Below are positions 30,301 to 42,657 of a stretch of DNA of 64,000 bases, piece after piece. Positions within the stretch are counted from its first letter, which is position 1, and each line of letters starts with the position of its first letter. The stretch comes from Flectonema sp. DT1601 (taxonomy: Eukaryota > Euglenozoa > Diplonemea > Diplonemida > Diplonemidae), in assembly GCA_964019425.1 (NCBI GenBank), contig OZ025800.1:124001-188000 (forward strand), in the 5' to 3' direction. The notes beneath the pieces were generated by a model. It saw only the letters and a list, made by a program, of their open reading frames with translations, ran no database searches and was not told where the DNA came from. The translations under genes and the position numbers were made by a program.

Positions 30301-31032
30301 TCACGCTACGACATCAAAATTTATCCAACGAGGAGCAGGAAGGCAGTGACGAGGGCACATTCTCGCATCAGGTCCCTGTGGTCTGGGGTTGCTTGTCTTT
30401 GGGCAAAAGTGTACTCTCACACACTTACCGTCATCAGGAGTGCAAACATTTGGCTCCTCGCAGTTGTGCGGTCCGCGGTGTTTGCAAACATCTTCTTCTT
30501 GAGCTCCGAAGATGGCGATGTACTTCGCGTCATTCTCAAGTTCTGGAAGCAACACGTGCTCCCCAGCCTCAACACGAATTCGGAACGCAACCATCGGCTG
30601 AACGAACTTCTCAAACATGTCCGGAACAATAAATCCTGGAGCACAAGAACCTCCCTGGTGACCCTGAGCAGTCAGAGCCGATGCCAATCCTCCGTTGACA
30701 GGACCTGAGCATCCCGGGCAGTGGTACACATTCACAAAGAAGTCACATCCGATGTGATCAGAGTTTTCATTGCATCTCAATTTGAGTACACTCCCCCTCG
30801 GAGTGACTTCATGAACTGGGAAGTAGTATTGGTTTAACATCACTGATGGAATGTTAATCAGTTCTTCATTATCATTTCCAAAAGGAATTCTCAAATCATT
30901 ACTATCTTTCATAACACGTTGTACTCTAACTGTTGAATAATGTCTTCTTAGGATGTGAACTTCTGGACCGCTGATGGCTGCACCGTTGACAGTGGCTGCC
31001 AACATAAATAGAATTGCTGCGAATGCCTTCAT
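30301..31032 (-). CDS. Secreted 12-cysteine protein, array copy 7
   Basis: Identical product, whole frame. Confidence 0.88.
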   Translation of the reverse strand: MKAFAAILFMLAATVNGAAISGPEVHILRRHYSTVRVQRVMKDSNDLRIPFGNDNEELINIPSVMLNQYYFPVHEVTPRGSVLKLRCNENSDHIGCDFFVNVYHCPGCSGPVNGGLASALTAQGHQGGSCAPGFIVPDMFEKFVQPMVAFRIRVEAGEHVLLPELENDAKYIAIFGAQEEDVCKHRGPHNCEEPNVCTPDDGKCVRVHFCPKTSNPRPQGPDARMCPRHCLPAPRWINFDVVA

Positions 31033-31673
31033 AATTAATTAAGTTGAGGTTGAGAAATTAACCTGTATTGGGGAGATAGGATGACACAACACGACACATG
31101 CACTGCAATCAATGTATTTCTTTTTTTTTTTTTTATTAAGTTACTTTTGCATCACTCGTTTTTCATACAGCTCCCACTCGATCATCAATCAAATGCATCA
31201 ACGTTTGCAGTACAAACACAATGCAGCCATTTTACCTTGTACACTCACAACACATTTGTATGTCTTTGAGAAATAAATAAAACATAAAAAGAAGACACTG
31301 CCAACACAACTCTTTATGCGTCGTCAACACATCGTGTATTGATTTCACAATGTGGACAACTTTGAAAGACCGAGTGAAGTGAAAACCAACTTCCAAAGGC
31401 AATCACTTCACTCAAGGAAATATTGAAAAATGGAGAGGAAGAATTAAAATAGAAAACAAGCAAATAGATTACTGAATCAAATTGCCATCAAATCATCTGC
31501 TGGGTGTGAACCATCGAGGCCGACTAGTCAGCCTTCTGAAGGATCACTCAATTGTATAAAAAGAGGAAAAATAATAAAAATGAAACGACTTCGACGAGAT
31601 ATCTGTATCGCATACTCGGAACTTCCAAGTAGTGAAATCCCATCGCACTAAGTCACTGAGTAGTGGAATCTAA

Positions 31674-32405
31674 TCACGCTACGACATCAAAATTTATCCA
31701 ACGAGGAGCAGGAAGGCAGTGACGAGGGCACATTCTCGCATCAGGTCCCTGTGGTCTGGGGTTGCTTGTCTTTGGGCAAAAGTGTACTCTCACACACTTA
31801 CCGTCATCAGGAGTGCAAACATTTGGCTCCTCGCAGTTGTGCGGTCCGCGGTGTTTGCAAACATCTTCTTCTTGAGCTCCGAAGATGGCGATGTACTTCG
31901 CGTCATTCTCAAGTTCTGGAAGCAACACGTGCTCCCCAGCCTCAACACGAATTCGGAACGCAACCATCGGCTGAACGAACTTCTCAAACATGTCCGGAAC
32001 AATAAATCCTGGAGCACAAGAACCTCCCTGGTGACCCTGAGCAGTCAGAGCCGATGCCAATCCTCCGTTGACAGGACCTGAGCATCCCGGGCAGTGGTAC
32101 ACATTCACAAAGAAGTCACATCCGATGTGATCAGAGTTTTCATTGCATCTCAATTTGAGTACACTCCCCCTCGGAGTGACTTCATGAACTGGGAAGTAGT
32201 ATTGGTTTAACATCACTGATGGAATGTTAATCAGTTCTTCATTATCATTTCCAAAAGGAATTCTCAAATCATTACTATCTTTCATAACACGTTGTACTCT
32301 AACTGTTGAATAATGTCTTCTTAGGATGTGAACTTCTGGACCGCTGATGGCTGCACCGTTGACAGTGGCTGCCAACATAAATAGAATTGCTGCGAATGCC
32401 TTCAT
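31674..32405 (-). CDS. Secreted 12-cysteine protein, array copy 8
   Basis: Identical product, whole frame. Confidence 0.88.
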   Translation of the reverse strand: MKAFAAILFMLAATVNGAAISGPEVHILRRHYSTVRVQRVMKDSNDLRIPFGNDNEELINIPSVMLNQYYFPVHEVTPRGSVLKLRCNENSDHIGCDFFVNVYHCPGCSGPVNGGLASALTAQGHQGGSCAPGFIVPDMFEKFVQPMVAFRIRVEAGEHVLLPELENDAKYIAIFGAQEEDVCKHRGPHNCEEPNVCTPDDGKCVRVHFCPKTSNPRPQGPDARMCPRHCLPAPRWINFDVVA

Positions 32406-33046
32406 AATTAATTAAGTTGAGGTTGAGAAATTAACCTGTATTGGGGAGATAGGATGACACAACACGACACATGCACTGCAATCAATGTATTTCTTTTTTT
32501 TTTTTTTATTAAGTTACTTTTGCATCACTCGTTTTTCATACAGCTCCCACTCGATCATCAATCAAATGCATCAACGTTTGCAGTACAAACACAATGCAGC
32601 CATTTTACCTTGTACACTCACAACACATTTGTATGTCTTTGAGAAATAAATAAAACATAAAAAGAAGACACTGCCAACACAACTCTTTATGCGTCGTCAA
32701 CACATCGTGTATTGATTTCACAATGTGGACAACTTTGAAAGACCGAGTGAAGTGAAAACCAACTTCCAAAGGCAATCACTTCACTCAAGGAAATATTGAA
32801 AAATGGAGAGGAAGAATTAAAATAGAAAACAAGCAAATAGATTACTGAATCAAATTGCCATCAAATCATCTGCTGGGTGTGAACCATCGAGGCCGACTAG
32901 TCAGCCTTCTGAAGGATCACTCAATTGTATAAAAAGAGGAAAAATAATAAAAATGAAACGACTTCGACGAGATATCTGTATCGCATACTCGGAACTTCCA
33001 AGTAGTGAAATCCCATCGCACTAAGTCACTGAGTAGTGGAATCTAA

Positions 33047-33778
33047 TCACGCTACGACATCAAAATTTATCCAACGAGGAGCAGGAAGGCAGTGACGAGG
33101 GCACATTCTCGCATCAGGTCCCTGTGGTCTGGGGTTGCTTGTCTTTGGGCAAAAGTGTACTCTCACACACTTACCGTCATCAGGAGTGCAAACATTTGGC
33201 TCCTCGCAGTTGTGCGGTCCGCGGTGTTTGCAAACATCTTCTTCTTGAGCTCCGAAGATGGCGATGTACTTCGCGTCATTCTCAAGTTCTGGAAGCAACA
33301 CGTGCTCCCCAGCCTCAACACGAATTCGGAACGCAACCATCGGCTGAACGAACTTCTCAAACATGTCCGGAACAATAAATCCTGGAGCACAAGAACCTCC
33401 CTGGTGACCCTGAGCAGTCAGAGCCGATGCCAATCCTCCGTTGACAGGACCTGAGCATCCCGGGCAGTGGTACACATTCACAAAGAAGTCACATCCGATG
33501 TGATCAGAGTTTTCATTGCATCTCAATTTGAGTACACTCCCCCTCGGAGTGACTTCATGAACTGGGAAGTAGTATTGGTTTAACATCACTGATGGAATGT
33601 TAATCAGTTCTTCATTATCATTTCCAAAAGGAATTCTCAAATCATTACTATCTTTCATAACACGTTGTACTCTAACTGTTGAATAATGTCTTCTTAGGAT
33701 GTGAACTTCTGGACCGCTGATGGCTGCACCGTTGACAGTGGCTGCCAACATAAATAGAATTGCTGCGAATGCCTTCAT
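33047..33778 (-). CDS. Secreted 12-cysteine protein, array copy 9
   Basis: Identical product; the middle copy of the array. Confidence 0.88.
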   Translation of the reverse strand: MKAFAAILFMLAATVNGAAISGPEVHILRRHYSTVRVQRVMKDSNDLRIPFGNDNEELINIPSVMLNQYYFPVHEVTPRGSVLKLRCNENSDHIGCDFFVNVYHCPGCSGPVNGGLASALTAQGHQGGSCAPGFIVPDMFEKFVQPMVAFRIRVEAGEHVLLPELENDAKYIAIFGAQEEDVCKHRGPHNCEEPNVCTPDDGKCVRVHFCPKTSNPRPQGPDARMCPRHCLPAPRWINFDVVA

Positions 33779-34419
33779 AATTAATTAAGTTGAGGTTGAG
33801 AAATTAACCTGTATTGGGGAGATAGGATGACACAACACGACACATGCACTGCAATCAATGTATTTCTTTTTTTTTTTTTTATTAAGTTACTTTTGCATCA
33901 CTCGTTTTTCATACAGCTCCCACTCGATCATCAATCAAATGCATCAACGTTTGCAGTACAAACACAATGCAGCCATTTTACCTTGTACACTCACAACACA
34001 TTTGTATGTCTTTGAGAAATAAATAAAACATAAAAAGAAGACACTGCCAACACAACTCTTTATGCGTCGTCAACACATCGTGTATTGATTTCACAATGTG
34101 GACAACTTTGAAAGACCGAGTGAAGTGAAAACCAACTTCCAAAGGCAATCACTTCACTCAAGGAAATATTGAAAAATGGAGAGGAAGAATTAAAATAGAA
34201 AACAAGCAAATAGATTACTGAATCAAATTGCCATCAAATCATCTGCTGGGTGTGAACCATCGAGGCCGACTAGTCAGCCTTCTGAAGGATCACTCAATTG
34301 TATAAAAAGAGGAAAAATAATAAAAATGAAACGACTTCGACGAGATATCTGTATCGCATACTCGGAACTTCCAAGTAGTGAAATCCCATCGCACTAAGTC
34401 ACTGAGTAGTGGAATCTAA

Positions 34420-35151
34420 TCACGCTACGACATCAAAATTTATCCAACGAGGAGCAGGAAGGCAGTGACGAGGGCACATTCTCGCATCAGGTCCCTGTGG
34501 TCTGGGGTTGCTTGTCTTTGGGCAAAAGTGTACTCTCACACACTTACCGTCATCAGGAGTGCAAACATTTGGCTCCTCGCAGTTGTGCGGTCCGCGGTGT
34601 TTGCAAACATCTTCTTCTTGAGCTCCGAAGATGGCGATGTACTTCGCGTCATTCTCAAGTTCTGGAAGCAACACGTGCTCCCCAGCCTCAACACGAATTC
34701 GGAACGCAACCATCGGCTGAACGAACTTCTCAAACATGTCCGGAACAATAAATCCTGGAGCACAAGAACCTCCCTGGTGACCCTGAGCAGTCAGAGCCGA
34801 TGCCAATCCTCCGTTGACAGGACCTGAGCATCCCGGGCAGTGGTACACATTCACAAAGAAGTCACATCCGATGTGATCAGAGTTTTCATTGCATCTCAAT
34901 TTGAGTACACTCCCCCTCGGAGTGACTTCATGAACTGGGAAGTAGTATTGGTTTAACATCACTGATGGAATGTTAATCAGTTCTTCATTATCATTTCCAA
35001 AAGGAATTCTCAAATCATTACTATCTTTCATAACACGTTGTACTCTAACTGTTGAATAATGTCTTCTTAGGATGTGAACTTCTGGACCGCTGATGGCTGC
35101 ACCGTTGACAGTGGCTGCCAACATAAATAGAATTGCTGCGAATGCCTTCAT
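34420..35151 (-). CDS. Secreted 12-cysteine protein, array copy 10
   Basis: Identical product, whole frame. Confidence 0.88.
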   Translation of the reverse strand: MKAFAAILFMLAATVNGAAISGPEVHILRRHYSTVRVQRVMKDSNDLRIPFGNDNEELINIPSVMLNQYYFPVHEVTPRGSVLKLRCNENSDHIGCDFFVNVYHCPGCSGPVNGGLASALTAQGHQGGSCAPGFIVPDMFEKFVQPMVAFRIRVEAGEHVLLPELENDAKYIAIFGAQEEDVCKHRGPHNCEEPNVCTPDDGKCVRVHFCPKTSNPRPQGPDARMCPRHCLPAPRWINFDVVA

Positions 35152-35792
35152 AATTAATTAAGTTGAGGTTGAGAAATTAACCTGTATTGGGGAGATAGGA
35201 TGACACAACACGACACATGCACTGCAATCAATGTATTTCTTTTTTTTTTTTTTATTAAGTTACTTTTGCATCACTCGTTTTTCATACAGCTCCCACTCGA
35301 TCATCAATCAAATGCATCAACGTTTGCAGTACAAACACAATGCAGCCATTTTACCTTGTACACTCACAACACATTTGTATGTCTTTGAGAAATAAATAAA
35401 ACATAAAAAGAAGACACTGCCAACACAACTCTTTATGCGTCGTCAACACATCGTGTATTGATTTCACAATGTGGACAACTTTGAAAGACCGAGTGAAGTG
35501 AAAACCAACTTCCAAAGGCAATCACTTCACTCAAGGAAATATTGAAAAATGGAGAGGAAGAATTAAAATAGAAAACAAGCAAATAGATTACTGAATCAAA
35601 TTGCCATCAAATCATCTGCTGGGTGTGAACCATCGAGGCCGACTAGTCAGCCTTCTGAAGGATCACTCAATTGTATAAAAAGAGGAAAAATAATAAAAAT
35701 GAAACGACTTCGACGAGATATCTGTATCGCATACTCGGAACTTCCAAGTAGTGAAATCCCATCGCACTAAGTCACTGAGTAGTGGAATCTAA

Positions 35793-36524
35793 TCACGCTA
35801 CGACATCAAAATTTATCCAACGAGGAGCAGGAAGGCAGTGACGAGGGCACATTCTCGCATCAGGTCCCTGTGGTCTGGGGTTGCTTGTCTTTGGGCAAAA
35901 GTGTACTCTCACACACTTACCGTCATCAGGAGTGCAAACATTTGGCTCCTCGCAGTTGTGCGGTCCGCGGTGTTTGCAAACATCTTCTTCTTGAGCTCCG
36001 AAGATGGCGATGTACTTCGCGTCATTCTCAAGTTCTGGAAGCAACACGTGCTCCCCAGCCTCAACACGAATTCGGAACGCAACCATCGGCTGAACGAACT
36101 TCTCAAACATGTCCGGAACAATAAATCCTGGAGCACAAGAACCTCCCTGGTGACCCTGAGCAGTCAGAGCCGATGCCAATCCTCCGTTGACAGGACCTGA
36201 GCATCCCGGGCAGTGGTACACATTCACAAAGAAGTCACATCCGATGTGATCAGAGTTTTCATTGCATCTCAATTTGAGTACACTCCCCCTCGGAGTGACT
36301 TCATGAACTGGGAAGTAGTATTGGTTTAACATCACTGATGGAATGTTAATCAGTTCTTCATTATCATTTCCAAAAGGAATTCTCAAATCATTACTATCTT
36401 TCATAACACGTTGTACTCTAACTGTTGAATAATGTCTTCTTAGGATGTGAACTTCTGGACCGCTGATGGCTGCACCGTTGACAGTGGCTGCCAACATAAA
36501 TAGAATTGCTGCGAATGCCTTCAT
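35793..36524 (-). CDS. Secreted 12-cysteine protein, array copy 11
   Basis: Identical product, whole frame. Confidence 0.88.
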   Translation of the reverse strand: MKAFAAILFMLAATVNGAAISGPEVHILRRHYSTVRVQRVMKDSNDLRIPFGNDNEELINIPSVMLNQYYFPVHEVTPRGSVLKLRCNENSDHIGCDFFVNVYHCPGCSGPVNGGLASALTAQGHQGGSCAPGFIVPDMFEKFVQPMVAFRIRVEAGEHVLLPELENDAKYIAIFGAQEEDVCKHRGPHNCEEPNVCTPDDGKCVRVHFCPKTSNPRPQGPDARMCPRHCLPAPRWINFDVVA

Positions 36525-37165
36525 AATTAATTAAGTTGAGGTTGAGAAATTAACCTGTATTGGGGAGATAGGATGACACAACACGACACATGCACTGCAA
36601 TCAATGTATTTCTTTTTTTTTTTTTTATTAAGTTACTTTTGCATCACTCGTTTTTCATACAGCTCCCACTCGATCATCAATCAAATGCATCAACGTTTGC
36701 AGTACAAACACAATGCAGCCATTTTACCTTGTACACTCACAACACATTTGTATGTCTTTGAGAAATAAATAAAACATAAAAAGAAGACACTGCCAACACA
36801 ACTCTTTATGCGTCGTCAACACATCGTGTATTGATTTCACAATGTGGACAACTTTGAAAGACCGAGTGAAGTGAAAACCAACTTCCAAAGGCAATCACTT
36901 CACTCAAGGAAATATTGAAAAATGGAGAGGAAGAATTAAAATAGAAAACAAGCAAATAGATTACTGAATCAAATTGCCATCAAATCATCTGCTGGGTGTG
37001 AACCATCGAGGCCGACTAGTCAGCCTTCTGAAGGATCACTCAATTGTATAAAAAGAGGAAAAATAATAAAAATGAAACGACTTCGACGAGATATCTGTAT
37101 CGCATACTCGGAACTTCCAAGTAGTGAAATCCCATCGCACTAAGTCACTGAGTAGTGGAATCTAA

Positions 37166-37897
37166 TCACGCTACGACATCAAAATTTATCCAACGAGGAG
37201 CAGGAAGGCAGTGACGAGGGCACATTCTCGCATCAGGTCCCTGTGGTCTGGGGTTGCTTGTCTTTGGGCAAAAGTGTACTCTCACACACTTACCGTCATC
37301 AGGAGTGCAAACATTTGGCTCCTCGCAGTTGTGCGGTCCGCGGTGTTTGCAAACATCTTCTTCTTGAGCTCCGAAGATGGCGATGTACTTCGCGTCATTC
37401 TCAAGTTCTGGAAGCAACACGTGCTCCCCAGCCTCAACACGAATTCGGAACGCAACCATCGGCTGAACGAACTTCTCAAACATGTCCGGAACAATAAATC
37501 CTGGAGCACAAGAACCTCCCTGGTGACCCTGAGCAGTCAGAGCCGATGCCAATCCTCCGTTGACAGGACCTGAGCATCCCGGGCAGTGGTACACATTCAC
37601 AAAGAAGTCACATCCGATGTGATCAGAGTTTTCATTGCATCTCAATTTGAGTACACTCCCCCTCGGAGTGACTTCATGAACTGGGAAGTAGTATTGGTTT
37701 AACATCACTGATGGAATGTTAATCAGTTCTTCATTATCATTTCCAAAAGGAATTCTCAAATCATTACTATCTTTCATAACACGTTGTACTCTAACTGTTG
37801 AATAATGTCTTCTTAGGATGTGAACTTCTGGACCGCTGATGGCTGCACCGTTGACAGTGGCTGCCAACATAAATAGAATTGCTGCGAATGCCTTCAT
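37166..37897 (-). CDS. Secreted 12-cysteine protein, array copy 12
   Basis: Identical product, whole frame. Confidence 0.88.
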   Translation of the reverse strand: MKAFAAILFMLAATVNGAAISGPEVHILRRHYSTVRVQRVMKDSNDLRIPFGNDNEELINIPSVMLNQYYFPVHEVTPRGSVLKLRCNENSDHIGCDFFVNVYHCPGCSGPVNGGLASALTAQGHQGGSCAPGFIVPDMFEKFVQPMVAFRIRVEAGEHVLLPELENDAKYIAIFGAQEEDVCKHRGPHNCEEPNVCTPDDGKCVRVHFCPKTSNPRPQGPDARMCPRHCLPAPRWINFDVVA

Positions 37898-38538
37898 AAT
37901 TAATTAAGTTGAGGTTGAGAAATTAACCTGTATTGGGGAGATAGGATGACACAACACGACACATGCACTGCAATCAATGTATTTCTTTTTTTTTTTTTTA
38001 TTAAGTTACTTTTGCATCACTCGTTTTTCATACAGCTCCCACTCGATCATCAATCAAATGCATCAACGTTTGCAGTACAAACACAATGCAGCCATTTTAC
38101 CTTGTACACTCACAACACATTTGTATGTCTTTGAGAAATAAATAAAACATAAAAAGAAGACACTGCCAACACAACTCTTTATGCGTCGTCAACACATCGT
38201 GTATTGATTTCACAATGTGGACAACTTTGAAAGACCGAGTGAAGTGAAAACCAACTTCCAAAGGCAATCACTTCACTCAAGGAAATATTGAAAAATGGAG
38301 AGGAAGAATTAAAATAGAAAACAAGCAAATAGATTACTGAATCAAATTGCCATCAAATCATCTGCTGGGTGTGAACCATCGAGGCCGACTAGTCAGCCTT
38401 CTGAAGGATCACTCAATTGTATAAAAAGAGGAAAAATAATAAAAATGAAACGACTTCGACGAGATATCTGTATCGCATACTCGGAACTTCCAAGTAGTGA
38501 AATCCCATCGCACTAAGTCACTGAGTAGTGGAATCTAA

Positions 38539-39270
38539 TCACGCTACGACATCAAAATTTATCCAACGAGGAGCAGGAAGGCAGTGACGAGGGCACATTC
38601 TCGCATCAGGTCCCTGTGGTCTGGGGTTGCTTGTCTTTGGGCAAAAGTGTACTCTCACACACTTACCGTCATCAGGAGTGCAAACATTTGGCTCCTCGCA
38701 GTTGTGCGGTCCGCGGTGTTTGCAAACATCTTCTTCTTGAGCTCCGAAGATGGCGATGTACTTCGCGTCATTCTCAAGTTCTGGAAGCAACACGTGCTCC
38801 CCAGCCTCAACACGAATTCGGAACGCAACCATCGGCTGAACGAACTTCTCAAACATGTCCGGAACAATAAATCCTGGAGCACAAGAACCTCCCTGGTGAC
38901 CCTGAGCAGTCAGAGCCGATGCCAATCCTCCGTTGACAGGACCTGAGCATCCCGGGCAGTGGTACACATTCACAAAGAAGTCACATCCGATGTGATCAGA
39001 GTTTTCATTGCATCTCAATTTGAGTACACTCCCCCTCGGAGTGACTTCATGAACTGGGAAGTAGTATTGGTTTAACATCACTGATGGAATGTTAATCAGT
39101 TCTTCATTATCATTTCCAAAAGGAATTCTCAAATCATTACTATCTTTCATAACACGTTGTACTCTAACTGTTGAATAATGTCTTCTTAGGATGTGAACTT
39201 CTGGACCGCTGATGGCTGCACCGTTGACAGTGGCTGCCAACATAAATAGAATTGCTGCGAATGCCTTCAT
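38539..39270 (-). CDS. Secreted 12-cysteine protein, array copy 13
   Basis: Identical product, whole frame. Confidence 0.88.
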   Translation of the reverse strand: MKAFAAILFMLAATVNGAAISGPEVHILRRHYSTVRVQRVMKDSNDLRIPFGNDNEELINIPSVMLNQYYFPVHEVTPRGSVLKLRCNENSDHIGCDFFVNVYHCPGCSGPVNGGLASALTAQGHQGGSCAPGFIVPDMFEKFVQPMVAFRIRVEAGEHVLLPELENDAKYIAIFGAQEEDVCKHRGPHNCEEPNVCTPDDGKCVRVHFCPKTSNPRPQGPDARMCPRHCLPAPRWINFDVVA

Positions 39271-39911
39271 AATTAATTAAGTTGAGGTTGAGAAATTAAC
39301 CTGTATTGGGGAGATAGGATGACACAACACGACACATGCACTGCAATCAATGTATTTCTTTTTTTTTTTTTTATTAAGTTACTTTTGCATCACTCGTTTT
39401 TCATACAGCTCCCACTCGATCATCAATCAAATGCATCAACGTTTGCAGTACAAACACAATGCAGCCATTTTACCTTGTACACTCACAACACATTTGTATG
39501 TCTTTGAGAAATAAATAAAACATAAAAAGAAGACACTGCCAACACAACTCTTTATGCGTCGTCAACACATCGTGTATTGATTTCACAATGTGGACAACTT
39601 TGAAAGACCGAGTGAAGTGAAAACCAACTTCCAAAGGCAATCACTTCACTCAAGGAAATATTGAAAAATGGAGAGGAAGAATTAAAATAGAAAACAAGCA
39701 AATAGATTACTGAATCAAATTGCCATCAAATCATCTGCTGGGTGTGAACCATCGAGGCCGACTAGTCAGCCTTCTGAAGGATCACTCAATTGTATAAAAA
39801 GAGGAAAAATAATAAAAATGAAACGACTTCGACGAGATATCTGTATCGCATACTCGGAACTTCCAAGTAGTGAAATCCCATCGCACTAAGTCACTGAGTA
39901 GTGGAATCTAA

Positions 39912-40643
39912 TCACGCTACGACATCAAAATTTATCCAACGAGGAGCAGGAAGGCAGTGACGAGGGCACATTCTCGCATCAGGTCCCTGTGGTCTGGGGT
40001 TGCTTGTCTTTGGGCAAAAGTGTACTCTCACACACTTACCGTCATCAGGAGTGCAAACATTTGGCTCCTCGCAGTTGTGCGGTCCGCGGTGTTTGCAAAC
40101 ATCTTCTTCTTGAGCTCCGAAGATGGCGATGTACTTCGCGTCATTCTCAAGTTCTGGAAGCAACACGTGCTCCCCAGCCTCAACACGAATTCGGAACGCA
40201 ACCATCGGCTGAACGAACTTCTCAAACATGTCCGGAACAATAAATCCTGGAGCACAAGAACCTCCCTGGTGACCCTGAGCAGTCAGAGCCGATGCCAATC
40301 CTCCGTTGACAGGACCTGAGCATCCCGGGCAGTGGTACACATTCACAAAGAAGTCACATCCGATGTGATCAGAGTTTTCATTGCATCTCAATTTGAGTAC
40401 ACTCCCCCTCGGAGTGACTTCATGAACTGGGAAGTAGTATTGGTTTAACATCACTGATGGAATGTTAATCAGTTCTTCATTATCATTTCCAAAAGGAATT
40501 CTCAAATCATTACTATCTTTCATAACACGTTGTACTCTAACTGTTGAATAATGTCTTCTTAGGATGTGAACTTCTGGACCGCTGATGGCTGCACCGTTGA
40601 CAGTGGCTGCCAACATAAATAGAATTGCTGCGAATGCCTTCAT
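39912..40643 (-). CDS. Secreted 12-cysteine protein, array copy 14
   Basis: Identical product, whole frame. Confidence 0.88.
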   Translation of the reverse strand: MKAFAAILFMLAATVNGAAISGPEVHILRRHYSTVRVQRVMKDSNDLRIPFGNDNEELINIPSVMLNQYYFPVHEVTPRGSVLKLRCNENSDHIGCDFFVNVYHCPGCSGPVNGGLASALTAQGHQGGSCAPGFIVPDMFEKFVQPMVAFRIRVEAGEHVLLPELENDAKYIAIFGAQEEDVCKHRGPHNCEEPNVCTPDDGKCVRVHFCPKTSNPRPQGPDARMCPRHCLPAPRWINFDVVA

Positions 40644-41284
40644 AATTAATTAAGTTGAGGTTGAGAAATTAACCTGTATTGGGGAGATAGGATGACACAA
40701 CACGACACATGCACTGCAATCAATGTATTTCTTTTTTTTTTTTTTATTAAGTTACTTTTGCATCACTCGTTTTTCATACAGCTCCCACTCGATCATCAAT
40801 CAAATGCATCAACGTTTGCAGTACAAACACAATGCAGCCATTTTACCTTGTACACTCACAACACATTTGTATGTCTTTGAGAAATAAATAAAACATAAAA
40901 AGAAGACACTGCCAACACAACTCTTTATGCGTCGTCAACACATCGTGTATTGATTTCACAATGTGGACAACTTTGAAAGACCGAGTGAAGTGAAAACCAA
41001 CTTCCAAAGGCAATCACTTCACTCAAGGAAATATTGAAAAATGGAGAGGAAGAATTAAAATAGAAAACAAGCAAATAGATTACTGAATCAAATTGCCATC
41101 AAATCATCTGCTGGGTGTGAACCATCGAGGCCGACTAGTCAGCCTTCTGAAGGATCACTCAATTGTATAAAAAGAGGAAAAATAATAAAAATGAAACGAC
41201 TTCGACGAGATATCTGTATCGCATACTCGGAACTTCCAAGTAGTGAAATCCCATCGCACTAAGTCACTGAGTAGTGGAATCTAA

Positions 41285-42016
41285 TCACGCTACGACATCA
41301 AAATTTATCCAACGAGGAGCAGGAAGGCAGTGACGAGGGCACATTCTCGCATCAGGTCCCTGTGGTCTGGGGTTGCTTGTCTTTGGGCAAAAGTGTACTC
41401 TCACACACTTACCGTCATCAGGAGTGCAAACATTTGGCTCCTCGCAGTTGTGCGGTCCGCGGTGTTTGCAAACATCTTCTTCTTGAGCTCCGAAGATGGC
41501 GATGTACTTCGCGTCATTCTCAAGTTCTGGAAGCAACACGTGCTCCCCAGCCTCAACACGAATTCGGAACGCAACCATCGGCTGAACGAACTTCTCAAAC
41601 ATGTCCGGAACAATAAATCCTGGAGCACAAGAACCTCCCTGGTGACCCTGAGCAGTCAGAGCCGATGCCAATCCTCCGTTGACAGGACCTGAGCATCCCG
41701 GGCAGTGGTACACATTCACAAAGAAGTCACATCCGATGTGATCAGAGTTTTCATTGCATCTCAATTTGAGTACACTCCCCCTCGGAGTGACTTCATGAAC
41801 TGGGAAGTAGTATTGGTTTAACATCACTGATGGAATGTTAATCAGTTCTTCATTATCATTTCCAAAAGGAATTCTCAAATCATTACTATCTTTCATAACA
41901 CGTTGTACTCTAACTGTTGAATAATGTCTTCTTAGGATGTGAACTTCTGGACCGCTGATGGCTGCACCGTTGACAGTGGCTGCCAACATAAATAGAATTG
42001 CTGCGAATGCCTTCAT
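41285..42016 (-). CDS. Secreted 12-cysteine protein, array copy 15
   Basis: Identical product, whole frame. Confidence 0.88.
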   Translation of the reverse strand: MKAFAAILFMLAATVNGAAISGPEVHILRRHYSTVRVQRVMKDSNDLRIPFGNDNEELINIPSVMLNQYYFPVHEVTPRGSVLKLRCNENSDHIGCDFFVNVYHCPGCSGPVNGGLASALTAQGHQGGSCAPGFIVPDMFEKFVQPMVAFRIRVEAGEHVLLPELENDAKYIAIFGAQEEDVCKHRGPHNCEEPNVCTPDDGKCVRVHFCPKTSNPRPQGPDARMCPRHCLPAPRWINFDVVA

Positions 42017-42657
42017 AATTAATTAAGTTGAGGTTGAGAAATTAACCTGTATTGGGGAGATAGGATGACACAACACGACACATGCACTGCAATCAATGTA
42101 TTTCTTTTTTTTTTTTTTATTAAGTTACTTTTGCATCACTCGTTTTTCATACAGCTCCCACTCGATCATCAATCAAATGCATCAACGTTTGCAGTACAAA
42201 CACAATGCAGCCATTTTACCTTGTACACTCACAACACATTTGTATGTCTTTGAGAAATAAATAAAACATAAAAAGAAGACACTGCCAACACAACTCTTTA
42301 TGCGTCGTCAACACATCGTGTATTGATTTCACAATGTGGACAACTTTGAAAGACCGAGTGAAGTGAAAACCAACTTCCAAAGGCAATCACTTCACTCAAG
42401 GAAATATTGAAAAATGGAGAGGAAGAATTAAAATAGAAAACAAGCAAATAGATTACTGAATCAAATTGCCATCAAATCATCTGCTGGGTGTGAACCATCG
42501 AGGCCGACTAGTCAGCCTTCTGAAGGATCACTCAATTGTATAAAAAGAGGAAAAATAATAAAAATGAAACGACTTCGACGAGATATCTGTATCGCATACT
42601 CGGAACTTCCAAGTAGTGAAATCCCATCGCACTAAGTCACTGAGTAGTGGAATCTAA